A stretch of DNA of 64,000 nucleotides, from contig NZ_FNUZ01000002.1 in assembly GCF_900108225.1 (NCBI RefSeq), positions 498,501 through 562,500 of the forward strand, read 5' to 3'. This stretch comes from Thalassococcus halodurans. GTDB taxonomy: Bacteria; Pseudomonadota; Alphaproteobacteria; Rhodobacterales; Rhodobacteraceae. The notes beneath the pieces were generated by a model, which saw only the letters and a list, made by a program, of their open reading frames with translations, ran no database searches and had not been told where the DNA came from. The first letter of the stretch is position 1. Each line of letters begins with the position of its first letter. The position numbers and the translations under genes are program-made. Shown here piece after piece: positions 1 through 8,566 of the stretch.

Positions 1-708
1 TTCTACCGCAAACAAAAGGTCGCTCCGGTTATCATGGTGATCGTGTCCATCGGGGTGATGTTCATCTACAACGGCCTGACCCGTCTGGTTCTGGGGCCGG
101 ATGATCAGAACTTTGCGGATGGCGAACGTTTTCTGATTTCCGCACGTGATTTCAAAGCGATGACAGGTCTTTCCGAAGGTCTGGCGATCCGAACGACGCA
201 AGTCTTGACCGTGGTAACAGCCATTCTGGTTGTCGCTGCGCTATTCTGGTTCCTGAACCGTACACGCACGGGCAAATCCATGCGTGCCTATTCCGATAAC
301 GAAGATCTGGCTCTGCTGTCCGGCATCGATCCTGAGCGCGTCGTGCGTGTGACGTGGATCATCGTCGCAGCACTCGCGACCATCGCAGGCGTTCTTTACG
401 GGCTCGATAAAACCTACAAACCCTTCACCTATTTCCAACTGGTTCTGCCCATCTTTGCCGCGGCGATTGTCGGTGGCTTGGGGTCGCCCTTGGGCGCCAT
501 TGCAGGTGGCTTTGTCATCGCGTTTTCGGAAGTGGCGATCACCTATGCGTGGAAAAAGGTGTTGGTCTACGCCCTGCCCGAACCTTTGGAACCCTCAGGT
601 CTGATGCAGCTTCTGTCCACCGACTATAAGTTCGCGGTCAGCTTTGTGATCCTTGTCATCGTTCTCTTGTTCCGTCCGACCGGCTTGTTCAAAGGAAAAT
701 CGGTATGA
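1..708 (+). CDS. livH: Branched-chain amino acid ABC transporter permease (LivH-type), 5' end missing
   Basis: Inner-membrane permease of a high-affinity branched-chain amino acid (or related amide) ABC importer. The reading frame is already open at base 1, so the true start lies outside the window; the first ATG at 34 is internal. Hydrophobic segments alternate with short loops. The stretch around GIDPERVVRVTWIIVAALAT and the later FAAAIVGGLGSPLGAIAGG is the LivH/LivM permease motif that contacts the ATPase. The C-terminus (VLLFRPTGLFKG) is typical of the family. The stop overlaps the livM start by 4 bp (ATGA), showing translational coupling. The substrate cannot be set from the permease alone; the binding protein and ATPases are probably to the left. 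Confidence 0.9.
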   Translation, partial: FYRKQKVAPVIMVIVSIGVMFIYNGLTRLVLGPDDQNFADGERFLISARDFKAMTGLSEGLAIRTTQVLTVVTAILVVAALFWFLNRTRTGKSMRAYSDNEDLALLSGIDPERVVRVTWIIVAALATIAGVLYGLDKTYKPFTYFQLVLPIFAAAIVGGLGSPLGAIAGGFVIAFSEVAITYAWKKVLVYALPEPLEPSGLMQLLSTDYKFAVSFVILVIVLLFRPTGLFKGKSV

Positions 709-2003
709 CACAGACTATGCGTACCACGCTTCTTTTCGCGCTTGTTGCCGTCCTGATCATCGGAACCGGCATCGTGCAAAGCTGGAACTCGGCCTTGTTT
801 ATCCTGAACATGGGTCTGGTCAGCGCGGTCATGGCCTTGGGCGTGAACCTTCAATGGGGGCTGGCGGGCCTGTTCAACGTCGGCATCATGGGGTTTGTCG
901 CGCTGGGTGGCTTGGCCGTCGTGCTGACATCGACCCCGCCGGTGACCGAAGCATGGGCCGCCGGTGGCCTGCGCATTATTGGCGGTCTGGTTCTGGGTGC
1001 GCTTTCCATCGCGCTGGCCATTCTGACATGGCAAAAAGCGCCGCGCAAATGGCGGGGATACGCGGTGGCGGCCATCATCATCGGGGGTTTCTTCCTGTTC
1101 CGCGCGGTGTTTGATCCCGGTGTTGCGGCGGTCGAGGCTTATGATGCAGCGATCAGCGGTAACCTTGGTGGACTTGGCCTGCCCGTTCTTCTGTCGTGGC
1201 CCATGGGTGGTCTGCTGGCAGCGGGTGCCGCGTGGTTCATCGGGAAAACGGCGCTTGGCCTGCGGTCCGACTATCTGGCGATCGCCACACTAGGTATCGC
1301 CGAGATCGTCATCGCCGTCTTGAAAAACGAAGACTGGCTGGCCCGCGGCGTGAAGAACGTCATCGGTCTGCCCCGTCCGGTGCCTTACGAAATCGACCTG
1401 CAAAACGATCCGGCCTTTGTGGAACGGGCTGCGTCTTTGGGATTGGATGCGACTACCGCCTCGACGCTCTGGGTAAAACTGCAATACAGCCTGCTTCTGA
1501 CAGCGGTTCTAGTGTTGATCCTTGTTCTGGCACAGCTGTCCCGCAACAGTCCTTGGGGCCGTATGATGCGGGCGATCCGTGATAACGAAACAGCGGCGCG
1601 TGCGATGGGCAAGGATGTCACCAAACGCCATTTGCAGGTTTTCATCCTCGGCTCTGCCATTTGTGGTATCGCTGGTGCGATGATGACCACGCTGGATGGC
1701 GCGTTGACACCGACGACCTATCAACCACTTCGTTTCACCTTCTTGATTTGGGTGATGGTCATTGTTGGCGGATCCGGAAATAACCTTGGCGCGGTTCTTG
1801 GAGGTTTCCTGATTTGGTTCCTGTGGGTTCAGGTCGAACCGATGGGCCAGGCCCTGATCAACGGGATCACCATGGGTATGGGCGATGGCGCGCTTAAGGA
1901 TCATCTTCAGGATAGCGTGCAGCACATGCGCCTTCTGACGATGGGTGTTGTGTTGCTTGTCGTGCTCCGGTTCAGTCCACGTGGGCTGTTGCCGGAACGG
2001 TAA
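705..2003 (+). CDS. livM: Branched-chain amino acid ABC transporter permease (LivM-type)
   Basis: Second permease of the Liv importer, 432 residues, somewhat longer than many LivM proteins. The extra length sits in the N-terminal half, where long hydrophobic runs surround a loop at about residues 140-175. Family signatures are LRSDYLAIATLGIAEIV in the middle and FTFLIWVMVIVGGSGNNLGAVLGG near residue 345, the LivM counterpart of the permease coupling motif. It ends with VLRFSPRGLLPER, the usual LivM tail. It follows livH with a 4-bp overlap and is the last gene of the transport operon, since the next gene begins 87 bp later with its own ribosome site. Confidence 0.92.
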   Translation: MTQTMRTTLLFALVAVLIIGTGIVQSWNSALFILNMGLVSAVMALGVNLQWGLAGLFNVGIMGFVALGGLAVVLTSTPPVTEAWAAGGLRIIGGLVLGALSIALAILTWQKAPRKWRGYAVAAIIIGGFFLFRAVFDPGVAAVEAYDAAISGNLGGLGLPVLLSWPMGGLLAAGAAWFIGKTALGLRSDYLAIATLGIAEIVIAVLKNEDWLARGVKNVIGLPRPVPYEIDLQNDPAFVERAASLGLDATTASTLWVKLQYSLLLTAVLVLILVLAQLSRNSPWGRMMRAIRDNETAARAMGKDVTKRHLQVFILGSAICGIAGAMMTTLDGALTPTTYQPLRFTFLIWVMVIVGGSGNNLGAVLGGFLIWFLWVQVEPMGQALINGITMGMGDGALKDHLQDSVQHMRLLTMGVVLLVVLRFSPRGLLPER

Positions 2004-2090
2004 AAACGTCTCCTACTTTTGGGCAAGCGACGAAAACCGGTGAATTGGCTATAATGCCCTACGCGCCAAGAATGCGAGGCTCAGAACCCA

Positions 2091-2786
2091 ATGACGCAGC
2101 TGACCGATAGCGTGCAAAAAGCACAGCCGACCCATGCTCTGGTTGTCGATGATCATCCGTTGTTTTGCGATGCGATGACGCTGACTTTGACCTCGATTGC
2201 CGATTTTACCGAGGTTGATACAGCCGGAACACTGAACGATGCGCTGGCCAAGATCGAAGCCAAGCCGATCGACTTCATCATCCTCGACCTGCATTTGCCT
2301 GATGTGAACGGCTTGGACGGGTTGGTGCGCCTGCGGCGGGCAGCCCCAAAGGCGGCCATCATGATCGCATCGTCATTGGCAGATCATCGGATGATCAGCC
2401 ATGCGATCAAAGCGGGTGCCAACGGCTATGTACCCAAACATTCGCAGCGCTCGGTTTTCCGTAAGGCAGTTGATGCCATTGTCGAAGGCAAAACCTTTGT
2501 ACCCGAAGGCTACATCGATCCCGAAGACGACAGCACAGGCCGTACAGCCCCCGTTGACGCGCTTGAGAGGCTGTCGACCCTGACCAACCAACAGGCCCGT
2601 ATTCTAAGCCTGATTTGCGAAGGCCGTCTGAACAAGCAAATCGCCTATGAACTGTCGATTGCAGAAACCACGGTCAAAGCCCATGTCACGGCCATCATGC
2701 GCAAGCTTGGCGTCCAAAGCCGCACTCAGGCCGTTCTGATCGCTCAGGAAGCAAGCTTTAACCGCGTTCTGCCAAACCCCGAATAA
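2091..2786 (+). CDS. LuxR/NarL-family two-component response regulator
   Basis: Cytoplasmic response regulator of 231 residues. An N-terminal receiver domain (about residues 15-130) carries the acidic pair VVDDH near residue 19 and the phospho-acceptor Asp66 in FIILDLHLPD. A LuxR-type helix-turn-helix occupies about residues 165-225 (LSLICEGRLNKQIAYELSIAETTVKAH), the DNA-binding part of NarL/FixJ regulators. GAGG lies upstream of the ATG. No histidine kinase is adjacent on the same strand: the nearest, at 3177-4463, is a convergent EnvZ-type kinase, a class that normally pairs with OmpR-type rather than LuxR-type regulators. The cognate kinase and targets are therefore unknown. Confidence 0.9.
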   Translation: MTQLTDSVQKAQPTHALVVDDHPLFCDAMTLTLTSIADFTEVDTAGTLNDALAKIEAKPIDFIILDLHLPDVNGLDGLVRLRRAAPKAAIMIASSLADHRMISHAIKAGANGYVPKHSQRSVFRKAVDAIVEGKTFVPEGYIDPEDDSTGRTAPVDALERLSTLTNQQARILSLICEGRLNKQIAYELSIAETTVKAHVTAIMRKLGVQSRTQAVLIAQEASFNRVLPNPE

Positions 2787-2793
2787 ACGCCGT

Positions 2794-3069
2794 TCACGAC
2801 CCTTTCAGTCGCGTCGGGCAATTCCCGTGCGCATTCGGTTTGCCAACATGGTGTGGGTTCAACACCAGATACCACTGTGTCCCGTAACCCGGCGCGCTGG
2901 TTCGTGAATAGGTGCAGTTGTCCTGCGTGGTAAACCACTGTTCCTTGTAGTCCGCCGACGGGGCAACATGCACCTTTGGGTTCACGGCTGCAGGGCCTGC
3001 GGTTGCTGCAAGGGGCAAACTGCTTCCAGCAATTCCAAGGGCTAAAGCGGGCAAAACACGATGAAGCAT
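2794..3069 (-). CDS. Small secreted protein of unknown function
   Basis: A 91-residue protein beginning MLHRVLPALALGIAG, a clear Sec signal peptide ending near ATAGPAA. The mature part is about 65 residues with two cysteines (DNCTYS and HGNCPTR) that could form a disulphide, and aromatic/His-rich segments (QWYLVLNPHHVG). I do not recognise a family. The ATG at 3069 is chosen because AAAGGA lies about 8 bases upstream and the signal peptide starts there; the frame stays open to 3147 without a good ribosome site. It is convergent with the LuxR-type regulator and lies downstream of the EnvZ-like kinase on the same strand. Confidence 0.7.
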   Translation of the reverse strand: MLHRVLPALALGIAGSSLPLAATAGPAAVNPKVHVAPSADYKEQWFTTQDNCTYSRTSAPGYGTQWYLVLNPHHVGKPNAHGNCPTRLKGS

Positions 3070-3176
3070 TACTCTGTCCTTTTCTGATCTGATGATCAGA
3101 GAAAGCCAGCGGTCAAAGACAGCCTCGGGGCACAAATTTGTCCGCAACGCGGAGCAAATCGTTAATTATACTTAAA

Positions 3177-4463
3177 TTATCGCGCGATCACGATGTCGGC
3201 GCGCAACCCGCCGAGTGTTTCGCTTTCGCCCAAGCGCAACACACCGCCGTGCGCACGCGCGATGTCCGCCGCAATCGCAAGGCCGAGACCCACGCCCGAC
3301 CCACGATCCTGATTTCTGGAAGGATCCAGTCGTACAAAGGGGCGCACCGCTTCTTCCCTTTGTTCAGGTGCAATACCCGGACCGTCATCTTCCACACGGA
3401 TACGCAATGCGCGTTCCGTGATGGAAACGCTGACCTCGCACGTCGATCCATAGCGCACCGCATTGCCGATCAGGTTCTCAATGGCCCGGGACATGGCCGT
3501 CTTTTTCAAAGACACCTCGCCCTGCCCTTCGGTATCCAACTGAACCACCTTTTGGCCAGCGTCCTGAAATTTACCGACGATGCCGGTGACCAATTTGTCT
3601 GGATCAACTTTTTCGGCCACACCACTTTCTGAATCGCCACGGGCAAAGTCCAGAAACGCATCGATCAATCGCTGCATATCCTCGACGTCGCGCTCTAACG
3701 GTTCGCGATCTTCGTCTTCAAGAAACGAAAGCCCCAGCTTCAACCGTGTCAGCGGCGTCCGCAAATCATGACTTACCCCCGACAGCATCATAGTCCGTTG
3801 TTCGATCTGGCGTTCGATCCGGTTCCGCATATCCAGAAACGCGTTACCTGCCGCGCGGACTTCGACCGCGCCGGACGGCGAATAAGGTATATGCCGACCC
3901 CGGCCAAAGGCTTCGGCCGCGGCAGACAGACGGGCGATGGGACGCAGCTGATTACGAAGATACAGAAACGCGATGAACGTCATCAAAGCCCCGAAGAACA
4001 CCATATTCACCAAAAGCTGATGAGGGTTCGGCGCAGAGACCAGATCACGGGAGAAACGGTAGCGTAGGATATCGTCACCATCTTGACGATACAGAAACAC
4101 GATTCTGTCGTCAGGCAGGCTGACACGAATAATGTCCGGGTTCTTTGCACGAAGTTCTCGAATAACCACGCGACCGGCAAAGTCATACCATTGATAGCTG
4201 TCTGCATCCGGCACCTGACTGGGAGTAACAGTGGAAATCCTGAAATCCAAAAGGTCCAAAATTGCCGGATCGTCAGTGGTCTTTGAAATCAACAAGGCCC
4301 GCGACAGCTGATCTGTCAGCTGTTCGGTCACACCTTCGAAATGGCGTTGGATAAACACCACTGAAACAACAAGTTGCAGCGTGACAACCGGCAAAACCAG
4401 AATAAGCAAAGCTCGCGCATAAAGACCGCGCGGCATGTATTGTTTGAGCCAACGGAACATCAT
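3177..4463 (-). CDS. EnvZ-like membrane sensor histidine kinase
   Basis: Inner-membrane histidine kinase, 428 residues. Two membrane helices (about 17-38 and 150-170) flank a periplasmic sensor region of about 110 residues. A HAMP linker follows (about 170-220), then the dimerisation/phospho-acceptor helix with His232 in GVSHDLRTPLTRL, and a HATPase_c domain with N-box ENLIGNAVRYG, G1 box DDGPGIAP and G2 box GSGVGLGLAIA. The H-box resembles EnvZ of the OmpR/EnvZ class. No OmpR-type regulator is adjacent in the window, so it is an orphan or its partner is elsewhere. It diverges from the MBL hydrolase gene, with only 48 bp between the starts. Confidence 0.9.
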   Translation of the reverse strand: MMFRWLKQYMPRGLYARALLILVLPVVTLQLVVSVVFIQRHFEGVTEQLTDQLSRALLISKTTDDPAILDLLDFRISTVTPSQVPDADSYQWYDFAGRVVIRELRAKNPDIIRVSLPDDRIVFLYRQDGDDILRYRFSRDLVSAPNPHQLLVNMVFFGALMTFIAFLYLRNQLRPIARLSAAAEAFGRGRHIPYSPSGAVEVRAAGNAFLDMRNRIERQIEQRTMMLSGVSHDLRTPLTRLKLGLSFLEDEDREPLERDVEDMQRLIDAFLDFARGDSESGVAEKVDPDKLVTGIVGKFQDAGQKVVQLDTEGQGEVSLKKTAMSRAIENLIGNAVRYGSTCEVSVSITERALRIRVEDDGPGIAPEQREEAVRPFVRLDPSRNQDRGSGVGLGLAIAADIARAHGGVLRLGESETLGGLRADIVIAR

Positions 4464-4511
4464 GCGCTAAAGCTATCCAAAGCATGTCAGCGACACCATC
4501 AAGAAAGTGCC

Positions 4512-5426
4512 ATGAAAGATCCCGATCCCAGTTTTCAGCCCGTCCATGGCCAAATCGAAACGCTTGAACCCGGCATTCGCCGGATCGTCGCCCCGAACCC
4601 GTCACCAATGACCTTTCGCGGAACGAATACGTTTGTCCTTGGGGAAAAGGAACTGGCCGTGGTTGATCCGGGTCCGATCAGCGAACCGCATCTGGACGCA
4701 ATTCTTCAAACAATCAGCAACGCTACGCCGCTGAAATACATTCTGGTGACCCACGCCCATCTTGATCACTCGCCTCTGGCCGCGCGATTGTCTGAGATGA
4801 CCGGTGCACCGATCGTGGCCTTCGGTGATGCACAGGCTGGTCGAAGCGAAATCATGCAGGAACTGGCGCAAAGCCAGCAGATCGGCGGCGGCGAAGGTGT
4901 TGATGTCAGGTTCAAACCCGATGTCATCGTGGACCATGACACCACGCTCGATCTGGATAGCGCACAGATCGATATTCTTCATACACCCGGCCACTTCGGC
5001 AATCATATCAGCATCGGGTTCAATCGGGCGCTGCTGTCTGGTGATCTTGTTATGGGCTGGGCCACGACGCTTATTTCGCCCCCTGATGGCGACCTTACCG
5101 ATTTCCGAAACTCGTGTAACATGCTGCTGGCGCGCGATTGGAACAGCTTCCATCCTTCCCACGGTGCCCCACTGACCGCACCGAATGAACGGTTGGAAGA
5201 ACTGCTGGCCCATCGCAACATGCGCGAAAACCAAATTCTCGACCGCCTTCAAGGCGCGCCACAAACAGCAAAATCCATCGCAGCGGCAATCTACACCGAA
5301 ACACCCGCCGCACTGCTTCCTGCCGCGGAACGTAACGTCATGGCACATCTCATTGATCTTACGAGAAGAAAGGTCATTGAACACGAAGGAAACCTGCATG
5401 TCGCTTCCGGTTTCAAAGCAATTTGA
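4512..5426 (+). CDS. MBL-fold metallo-hydrolase (LACTB2-like)
   Basis: Soluble 304-residue metallo-beta-lactamase-fold hydrolase. The zinc motif HAHLDH is at residues 81-86, and further ligands fit TPGHFGNHIS and the later HPSHGAP. After the catalytic domain comes a winged-helix-like C-terminal segment (about 220-304) seen in LACTB2/glyoxalase-II-like members of Roseobacter genomes. Such proteins act on thioesters or nucleic acids; the substrate here cannot be told from sequence. The ATG at 4512 is chosen because homologous N-termini begin near here (PGIRRIVAPNPSPMTFRGTNT); an upstream extension to 4374 would run through the divergent kinase gene. Confidence 0.85.
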   Translation: MKDPDPSFQPVHGQIETLEPGIRRIVAPNPSPMTFRGTNTFVLGEKELAVVDPGPISEPHLDAILQTISNATPLKYILVTHAHLDHSPLAARLSEMTGAPIVAFGDAQAGRSEIMQELAQSQQIGGGEGVDVRFKPDVIVDHDTTLDLDSAQIDILHTPGHFGNHISIGFNRALLSGDLVMGWATTLISPPDGDLTDFRNSCNMLLARDWNSFHPSHGAPLTAPNERLEELLAHRNMRENQILDRLQGAPQTAKSIAAAIYTETPAALLPAAERNVMAHLIDLTRRKVIEHEGNLHVASGFKAI

Positions 5427-5505
5427 GCGATCTGAAATTTTTTCTGCATTTTTGTGAAAACTGGGCTGGACGACCGGAATCCACATTGCTATATCGCCCC
5501 CATGT

Positions 5506-5580
5506 TCCGGCGTAGCTCAGCGGTAGAGCAGTTGACTGTTAATCAATTGGTCGTAGGTTCGATCCCTACCGCCGGAGCCA
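5506..5580 (+). tRNA. tRNA-Asn (anticodon GTT)
   Basis: A cloverleaf can be drawn directly. The acceptor stem TCCGGCG (5506-5512) pairs with CGCCGGA (5570-5576), the D-arm has GCTCAGCGGTAGAGC, and the anticodon loop CTGTTAA has anticodon GTT at 5538-5540. The T-arm contains GGTTCGATCC, and G73 and an encoded CCA (5578-5580) follow. A strong terminator starts at 5582. Confidence 0.97.
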
Positions 5581-5581
5581 T

Positions 5582-5618
5582 AAAAAGCCTCTAAGCTTAA
5601 CCGCTTAGTGGCTTTTTT
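5582..5618 (+). terminator. Rho-independent terminator of tRNA-Asn
   Basis: The inverted repeat AAAAAGCC-T-CTAAGC / GCTTAG-T-GGCTTTTT has a 6-base loop and runs into six T residues at 5613-5618. It begins 2 bases after the tRNA CCA end. Confidence 0.85.
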
Positions 5619-5736
5619 GGTTTTTCGGACGACGAAAAATTCACGCACAGATTTCCGGCACATTTTTGCTCTAGATCAAAGCGCAGGTCGCAGGTGTTCC
5701 ATAGAAACGAAGAACAGCATCGCAAAGGATTATGCT

Positions 5737-6045
5737 ATGAAACGTTTCGCCTTTCTGTCTGTCGTCATGGCCAGCCCCGCCTTCGCCGATCAACAAGGCT
5801 ACTATGGATACGGCCATATGGATGGCTATGGATACGGTATCGGGATGATGTTCGGGCCCGTGTTATGGCTGATCGTTATCGGTTTGATAATCGCCGGCGT
5901 CATCTGGATGGTTCGCCGTTCCGAACGCGCATCCGCTTCAGGCAAGCCATCCGGTGCCCTAGCGGAACTGGATCTTCGATTTGCGCGCGGTGAGATCGAC
6001 GCAGATGACTACGCCGCCCGGAAAAAGCTTTTAACAGCAAGCTGA
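5737..6045 (+). CDS. Small membrane protein with C-terminal SHOCT domain
   Basis: A 102-residue protein. It has a signal-like N-terminus (MKRFAFLSVVMASPAFA), a Gly/Tyr-rich segment (YYGYGHMDGYGYG, about residues 21-33), one membrane helix (VLWLIVIGLIIAGVIWMV), and a C-terminal SHOCT motif (LAELDLRFARGEIDADDYAARKKLL cut here as LDLRFARGEIDADDYAARK). SHOCT is a short oligomerisation motif found at protein ends; its role here is unknown. The start at 5737 has AAGGA about 7 bases upstream. It stands alone between the tRNA terminator and the convergent IclR gene. Confidence 0.82.
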   Translation: MKRFAFLSVVMASPAFADQQGYYGYGHMDGYGYGIGMMFGPVLWLIVIGLIIAGVIWMVRRSERASASGKPSGALAELDLRFARGEIDADDYAARKKLLTAS

Positions 6046-6055
6046 CCCTTACGCT

Positions 6056-6796
6056 TTATGTGGCCCGCGATCCCAGTTCCTGACTGATGCGGGCTGCTGT
6101 CGTTTGACAGATTGTGCGATAGGCCCTCGGCTGTTCGTCGTAGCGCGATTTGGGAATGCAGATGCTGATCGCGGCCAACGGAATTTCAGTATGATTCCGT
6201 AAAAGCGCCGCAAGACAAACGATATCGCGTTCCGTCGCAATCGGGCCTTCCGCAAAACCGCGCCTCGCCATGTCATCCAGTTCCGCAGTCCGCCGATCCG
6301 GAGGAAGCAAGGGGGTTCGTGCGTGGGTGTGGTCACCCCAATAGGCATTTTGACGTGCTTCGCCGGCCACTGACAGATGGAGCATGCCCACGGGCGTTTC
6401 ATGAACATCCAGGCCCTGGTCCAGTATCCCGCGTGCAACCCGCAGCGCTTTCCACCCTTCGATCGCATCAGCCACCACCAAACGGGATCGATCCAGAACC
6501 GTCAGGTGAACCGTTTCGCCATAGTCCTTCACCATGCGCTCCAGAATGGGTCTGGACGTGTCAACCAAGGACGATGTGTTGATCAGGACGCGGTACAAAG
6601 ATGCGATCATCGGGCCCAATCGATAGCGCCCGCGCCCTACCCTCTGAACCATGCCGATTTTCCGCAATTCATCCATCAGATCATGCGTACCGCTGGTTGA
6701 CAGATTCATACGGCGCGCTATTTCCGAAAGACCGAGTTCGGGATCGTTTTCGGAAAATAGCCGCAAAATGTCCCCGACTTTCCGGATTGTCCCCAT
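6056..6796 (-). CDS. IclR-family transcriptional regulator
   Basis: A 246-residue DNA-binding regulator. The N-terminal winged helix-turn-helix (about residues 1-65, with LSEIARRMNLSTSGTHDLMDEL) is followed by an IclR effector-binding domain (about 75-240, with GETVHLTVLDRSRLVVADAI and CLAALLRN). The ATG at 6796 is preferred because AGAGGA lies 7-8 bases upstream; a TTG at 6868 would add 24 residues that do not resemble the family and would cover likely operator DNA. It diverges from the HpaB-type oxygenase gene (156 bp between starts) and is the obvious candidate to control it, probably in response to an aromatic acid. Confidence 0.88.
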   Translation of the reverse strand: MGTIRKVGDILRLFSENDPELGLSEIARRMNLSTSGTHDLMDELRKIGMVQRVGRGRYRLGPMIASLYRVLINTSSLVDTSRPILERMVKDYGETVHLTVLDRSRLVVADAIEGWKALRVARGILDQGLDVHETPVGMLHLSVAGEARQNAYWGDHTHARTPLLPPDRRTAELDDMARRGFAEGPIATERDIVCLAALLRNHTEIPLAAISICIPKSRYDEQPRAYRTICQTTAARISQELGSRAT

Positions 6797-6830
6797 GATC
6801 GCATCCTCTGAAATTTGTGTCAGAGATAGC

Positions 6831-6872
6831 TTTCCGGAATTGACGGAAATAATCACGGTATCATTCAATACC
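6831..6872. promoter_or_regulatory. Candidate operators between iclR-type gene and oxygenase operon
   Basis: Two inverted repeats lie in the divergent intergenic region: TTTCCG-N7-CGGAAA (6831-6849) and GGTAT-N6-ATACC (6857-6872). IclR proteins bind palindromes of this size near their own genes. The assignment is by position and symmetry only. Confidence 0.4.
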
Positions 6873-6951
6873 TTTAGAAATATCCGGATTTCCGATTTTC
6901 TTTCCTTAGGATCGGCCAGTCTCGCTCTGCGCCATCCAAAGGGAGGAAAAT

Positions 6952-8502
6952 ATGAAAGATCAAGCAGCGCAGTCCACTGCGCCCTATACCGGTGCCGAGT
7001 TCCTAGAAAGCCTTCAGGATAGCCGCTCGGTTTATATCCACGGCGAACGCGTCAAGGACGTGACCAAGCACCCCGCATTCCGGAATTCGGCGCGGATGGT
7101 TGCCCGTTGGTATGACAAACTGAACGAAGAAAAAGACAACATTGCTGTCAAAACAGACACCGGATCCGGTGGTTGGACCCATCCCTTCTTTAAGGGTTCA
7201 AAGAATGCCGATGATCTGGTGGCAGCACGCGATGCGATCGTCACGACCCAGCGCACCGCGCACGGTTGGATGGGCCGGTCACCTGACTATAAGGCCGCAT
7301 TCCTTGGCACGCTTGGCGCCAACAGCGAATTCTACGGCGAATATGCAGACAACGCGAAAGCCTGGTATGCGCGGTCGCAAGAGCGTCTGGATTACTGGAA
7401 CCACGCCATCATCAACCCGCCGATTGACCGTCACCTGCCGATTGAAGAAACCGGTGACGTCTACATGCAGGTGGAAAAGGAAACCGACGCTGGTCTGGTT
7501 GTGTCCGGCGCCAAAGTTGTGGCCACAGGCTCTGCCCTGACGCACTACAACTTTATCGCTTACTACGGCGTCCCGATCAAAGAGAAGAAATTCGCTTTGG
7601 TGTTTACAGCACCGATGGGGGCCGAAGGCGTTAAGCTGATTTCCCGCACATCTTACGAGCTCAACGCAGCCGTAATGGGCACCCCGTTCGATTATCCGCT
7701 GTCCAGCCGTCTGGATGAAAACGACGCGATCCTTGTGTTCGATAAGGTTCTGGTGCCGTGGGAAAACGTGTTCCTGTATGGTGACGTTGAAAAGGTAAAC
7801 GCCTTCTTCCCGGCCTCCGGCTTTGTGCCGCGCTTTACTCTGCATGGCGTGACTCGTCTGGCGGTTAAGCTGGACTTCATCACGGGCCTGTTCTCGAAAG
7901 CACTGGAAGCGACGGGTACCAATGTGTTCCGTGGCCCGCAGACCGCGGTCGGCGAAGTGATGGCTTGGCGGAACCTGTTCTGGGGCCTGAGCGACGCGAT
8001 GGTAAAATCGCCGATCCCGTGGGAAGGCACCAATGGCTATGTTCTGCCGAACATCAACTACGGCCTTGCCTATCGCGTCTTTGCTCCGATGGCTTATTCG
8101 CGGATCAAGGAACTGATCGAACGTCACGTGGCGTCTGGTCTGATCTATCTGCCCTCTTCGGCTTTGGATTTCGGTTCGGACGAAGTGCGCCCCTACATTG
8201 ACCGCTTTGTCCGTGGTTCCAACGGCATGGTCGCGATTGATCGTGTGAAGCTGCTTAAGCTTCTGTGGGATGCAATGGGGTCCGAATTCGGTGGTCGCCA
8301 TGAGCTGTATGAAACCAACTACGGCGGCAACTATGAAGCCATCCGCATCGAGACCTTGCTGACCGGCCAAGCCACCGGCGAGATGGAGATGCTTCAGCAG
8401 TTGGTCGAAGACTACATGTCCGAATACGGCATCGATGGTTGGAACGTCGCAGACATGATCAACCCTTGGGATGTGAACCGTCTGAAGGCCGGCTTCCAGT
8501 AA
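6952..8502 (+). CDS. 4-hydroxyphenylacetate 3-hydroxylase (HpaB) family flavin monooxygenase, oxygenase component
   Basis: A 516-residue FADH2-dependent aromatic hydroxylase of the HpaB/TftD/PvcC class, with the acyl-CoA-dehydrogenase-like fold. The N-terminal part carries [21 protein letters not shown]. The middle contains the flavin/substrate region ([22 protein letters not shown], quoted here as [13 protein letters not shown]). The C-terminal four-helix part ends with [17 protein letters not shown], a recognisable HpaB-family stretch. Such enzymes ortho-hydroxylate phenols using FADH2 supplied by a separate reductase. The reductase is encoded downstream at 9178, which supports the call. 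Whether the substrate is 4-hydroxyphenylacetate cannot be told; no hpa ring-cleavage genes are visible. GGGAGG precedes the ATG. Confidence 0.9.
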   Translation: MKDQAAQSTAPYTGAEFLESLQDSRSVYIHGERVKDVTKHPAFRNSARMVARWYDKLNEEKDNIAVKTDTGSGGWTHPFFKGSKNADDLVAARDAIVTTQRTAHGWMGRSPDYKAAFLGTLGANSEFYGEYADNAKAWYARSQERLDYWNHAIINPPIDRHLPIEETGDVYMQVEKETDAGLVVSGAKVVATGSALTHYNFIAYYGVPIKEKKFALVFTAPMGAEGVKLISRTSYELNAAVMGTPFDYPLSSRLDENDAILVFDKVLVPWENVFLYGDVEKVNAFFPASGFVPRFTLHGVTRLAVKLDFITGLFSKALEATGTNVFRGPQTAVGEVMAWRNLFWGLSDAMVKSPIPWEGTNGYVLPNINYGLAYRVFAPMAYSRIKELIERHVASGLIYLPSSALDFGSDEVRPYIDRFVRGSNGMVAIDRVKLLKLLWDAMGSEFGGRHELYETNYGGNYEAIRIETLLTGQATGEMEMLQQLVEDYMSEYGIDGWNVADMINPWDVNRLKAGFQ

Positions 8503-8512
8503 CTATCGAAAA

Positions 8513-8539
8513 GCGGCCCGCCCAAAACCGGCGGGCCGC
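8513..8539 (+). terminator. GC-rich hairpin after the oxygenase gene (terminator or attenuator)
   Basis: A perfect 10-bp stem, GCGGCCCGCC / GGCGGGCCGC, has a 7-base loop and is followed by CTTCTGTTT. It lies between the oxygenase gene and the two flavin genes. It may lower expression of the auxiliary enzymes relative to the oxygenase, or end the transcript. Confidence 0.65.
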
Positions 8540-8566
8540 CTTCTGTTTGAATTTGAAGGCGCTGAC

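Noticed and set aside
6797-6868. Longer IclR product starting at TTG 6868
   Set aside because: The ATG at 6796 has a proper ribosome site and the family-typical N-terminus; the extension would lie over palindromic operator-like DNA.
7279-8370. Long minus-strand open frame opposite the HpaB-type gene
   Set aside because: The plus-strand protein is a clear family member with a strong ribosome site; the antisense product has no motif.
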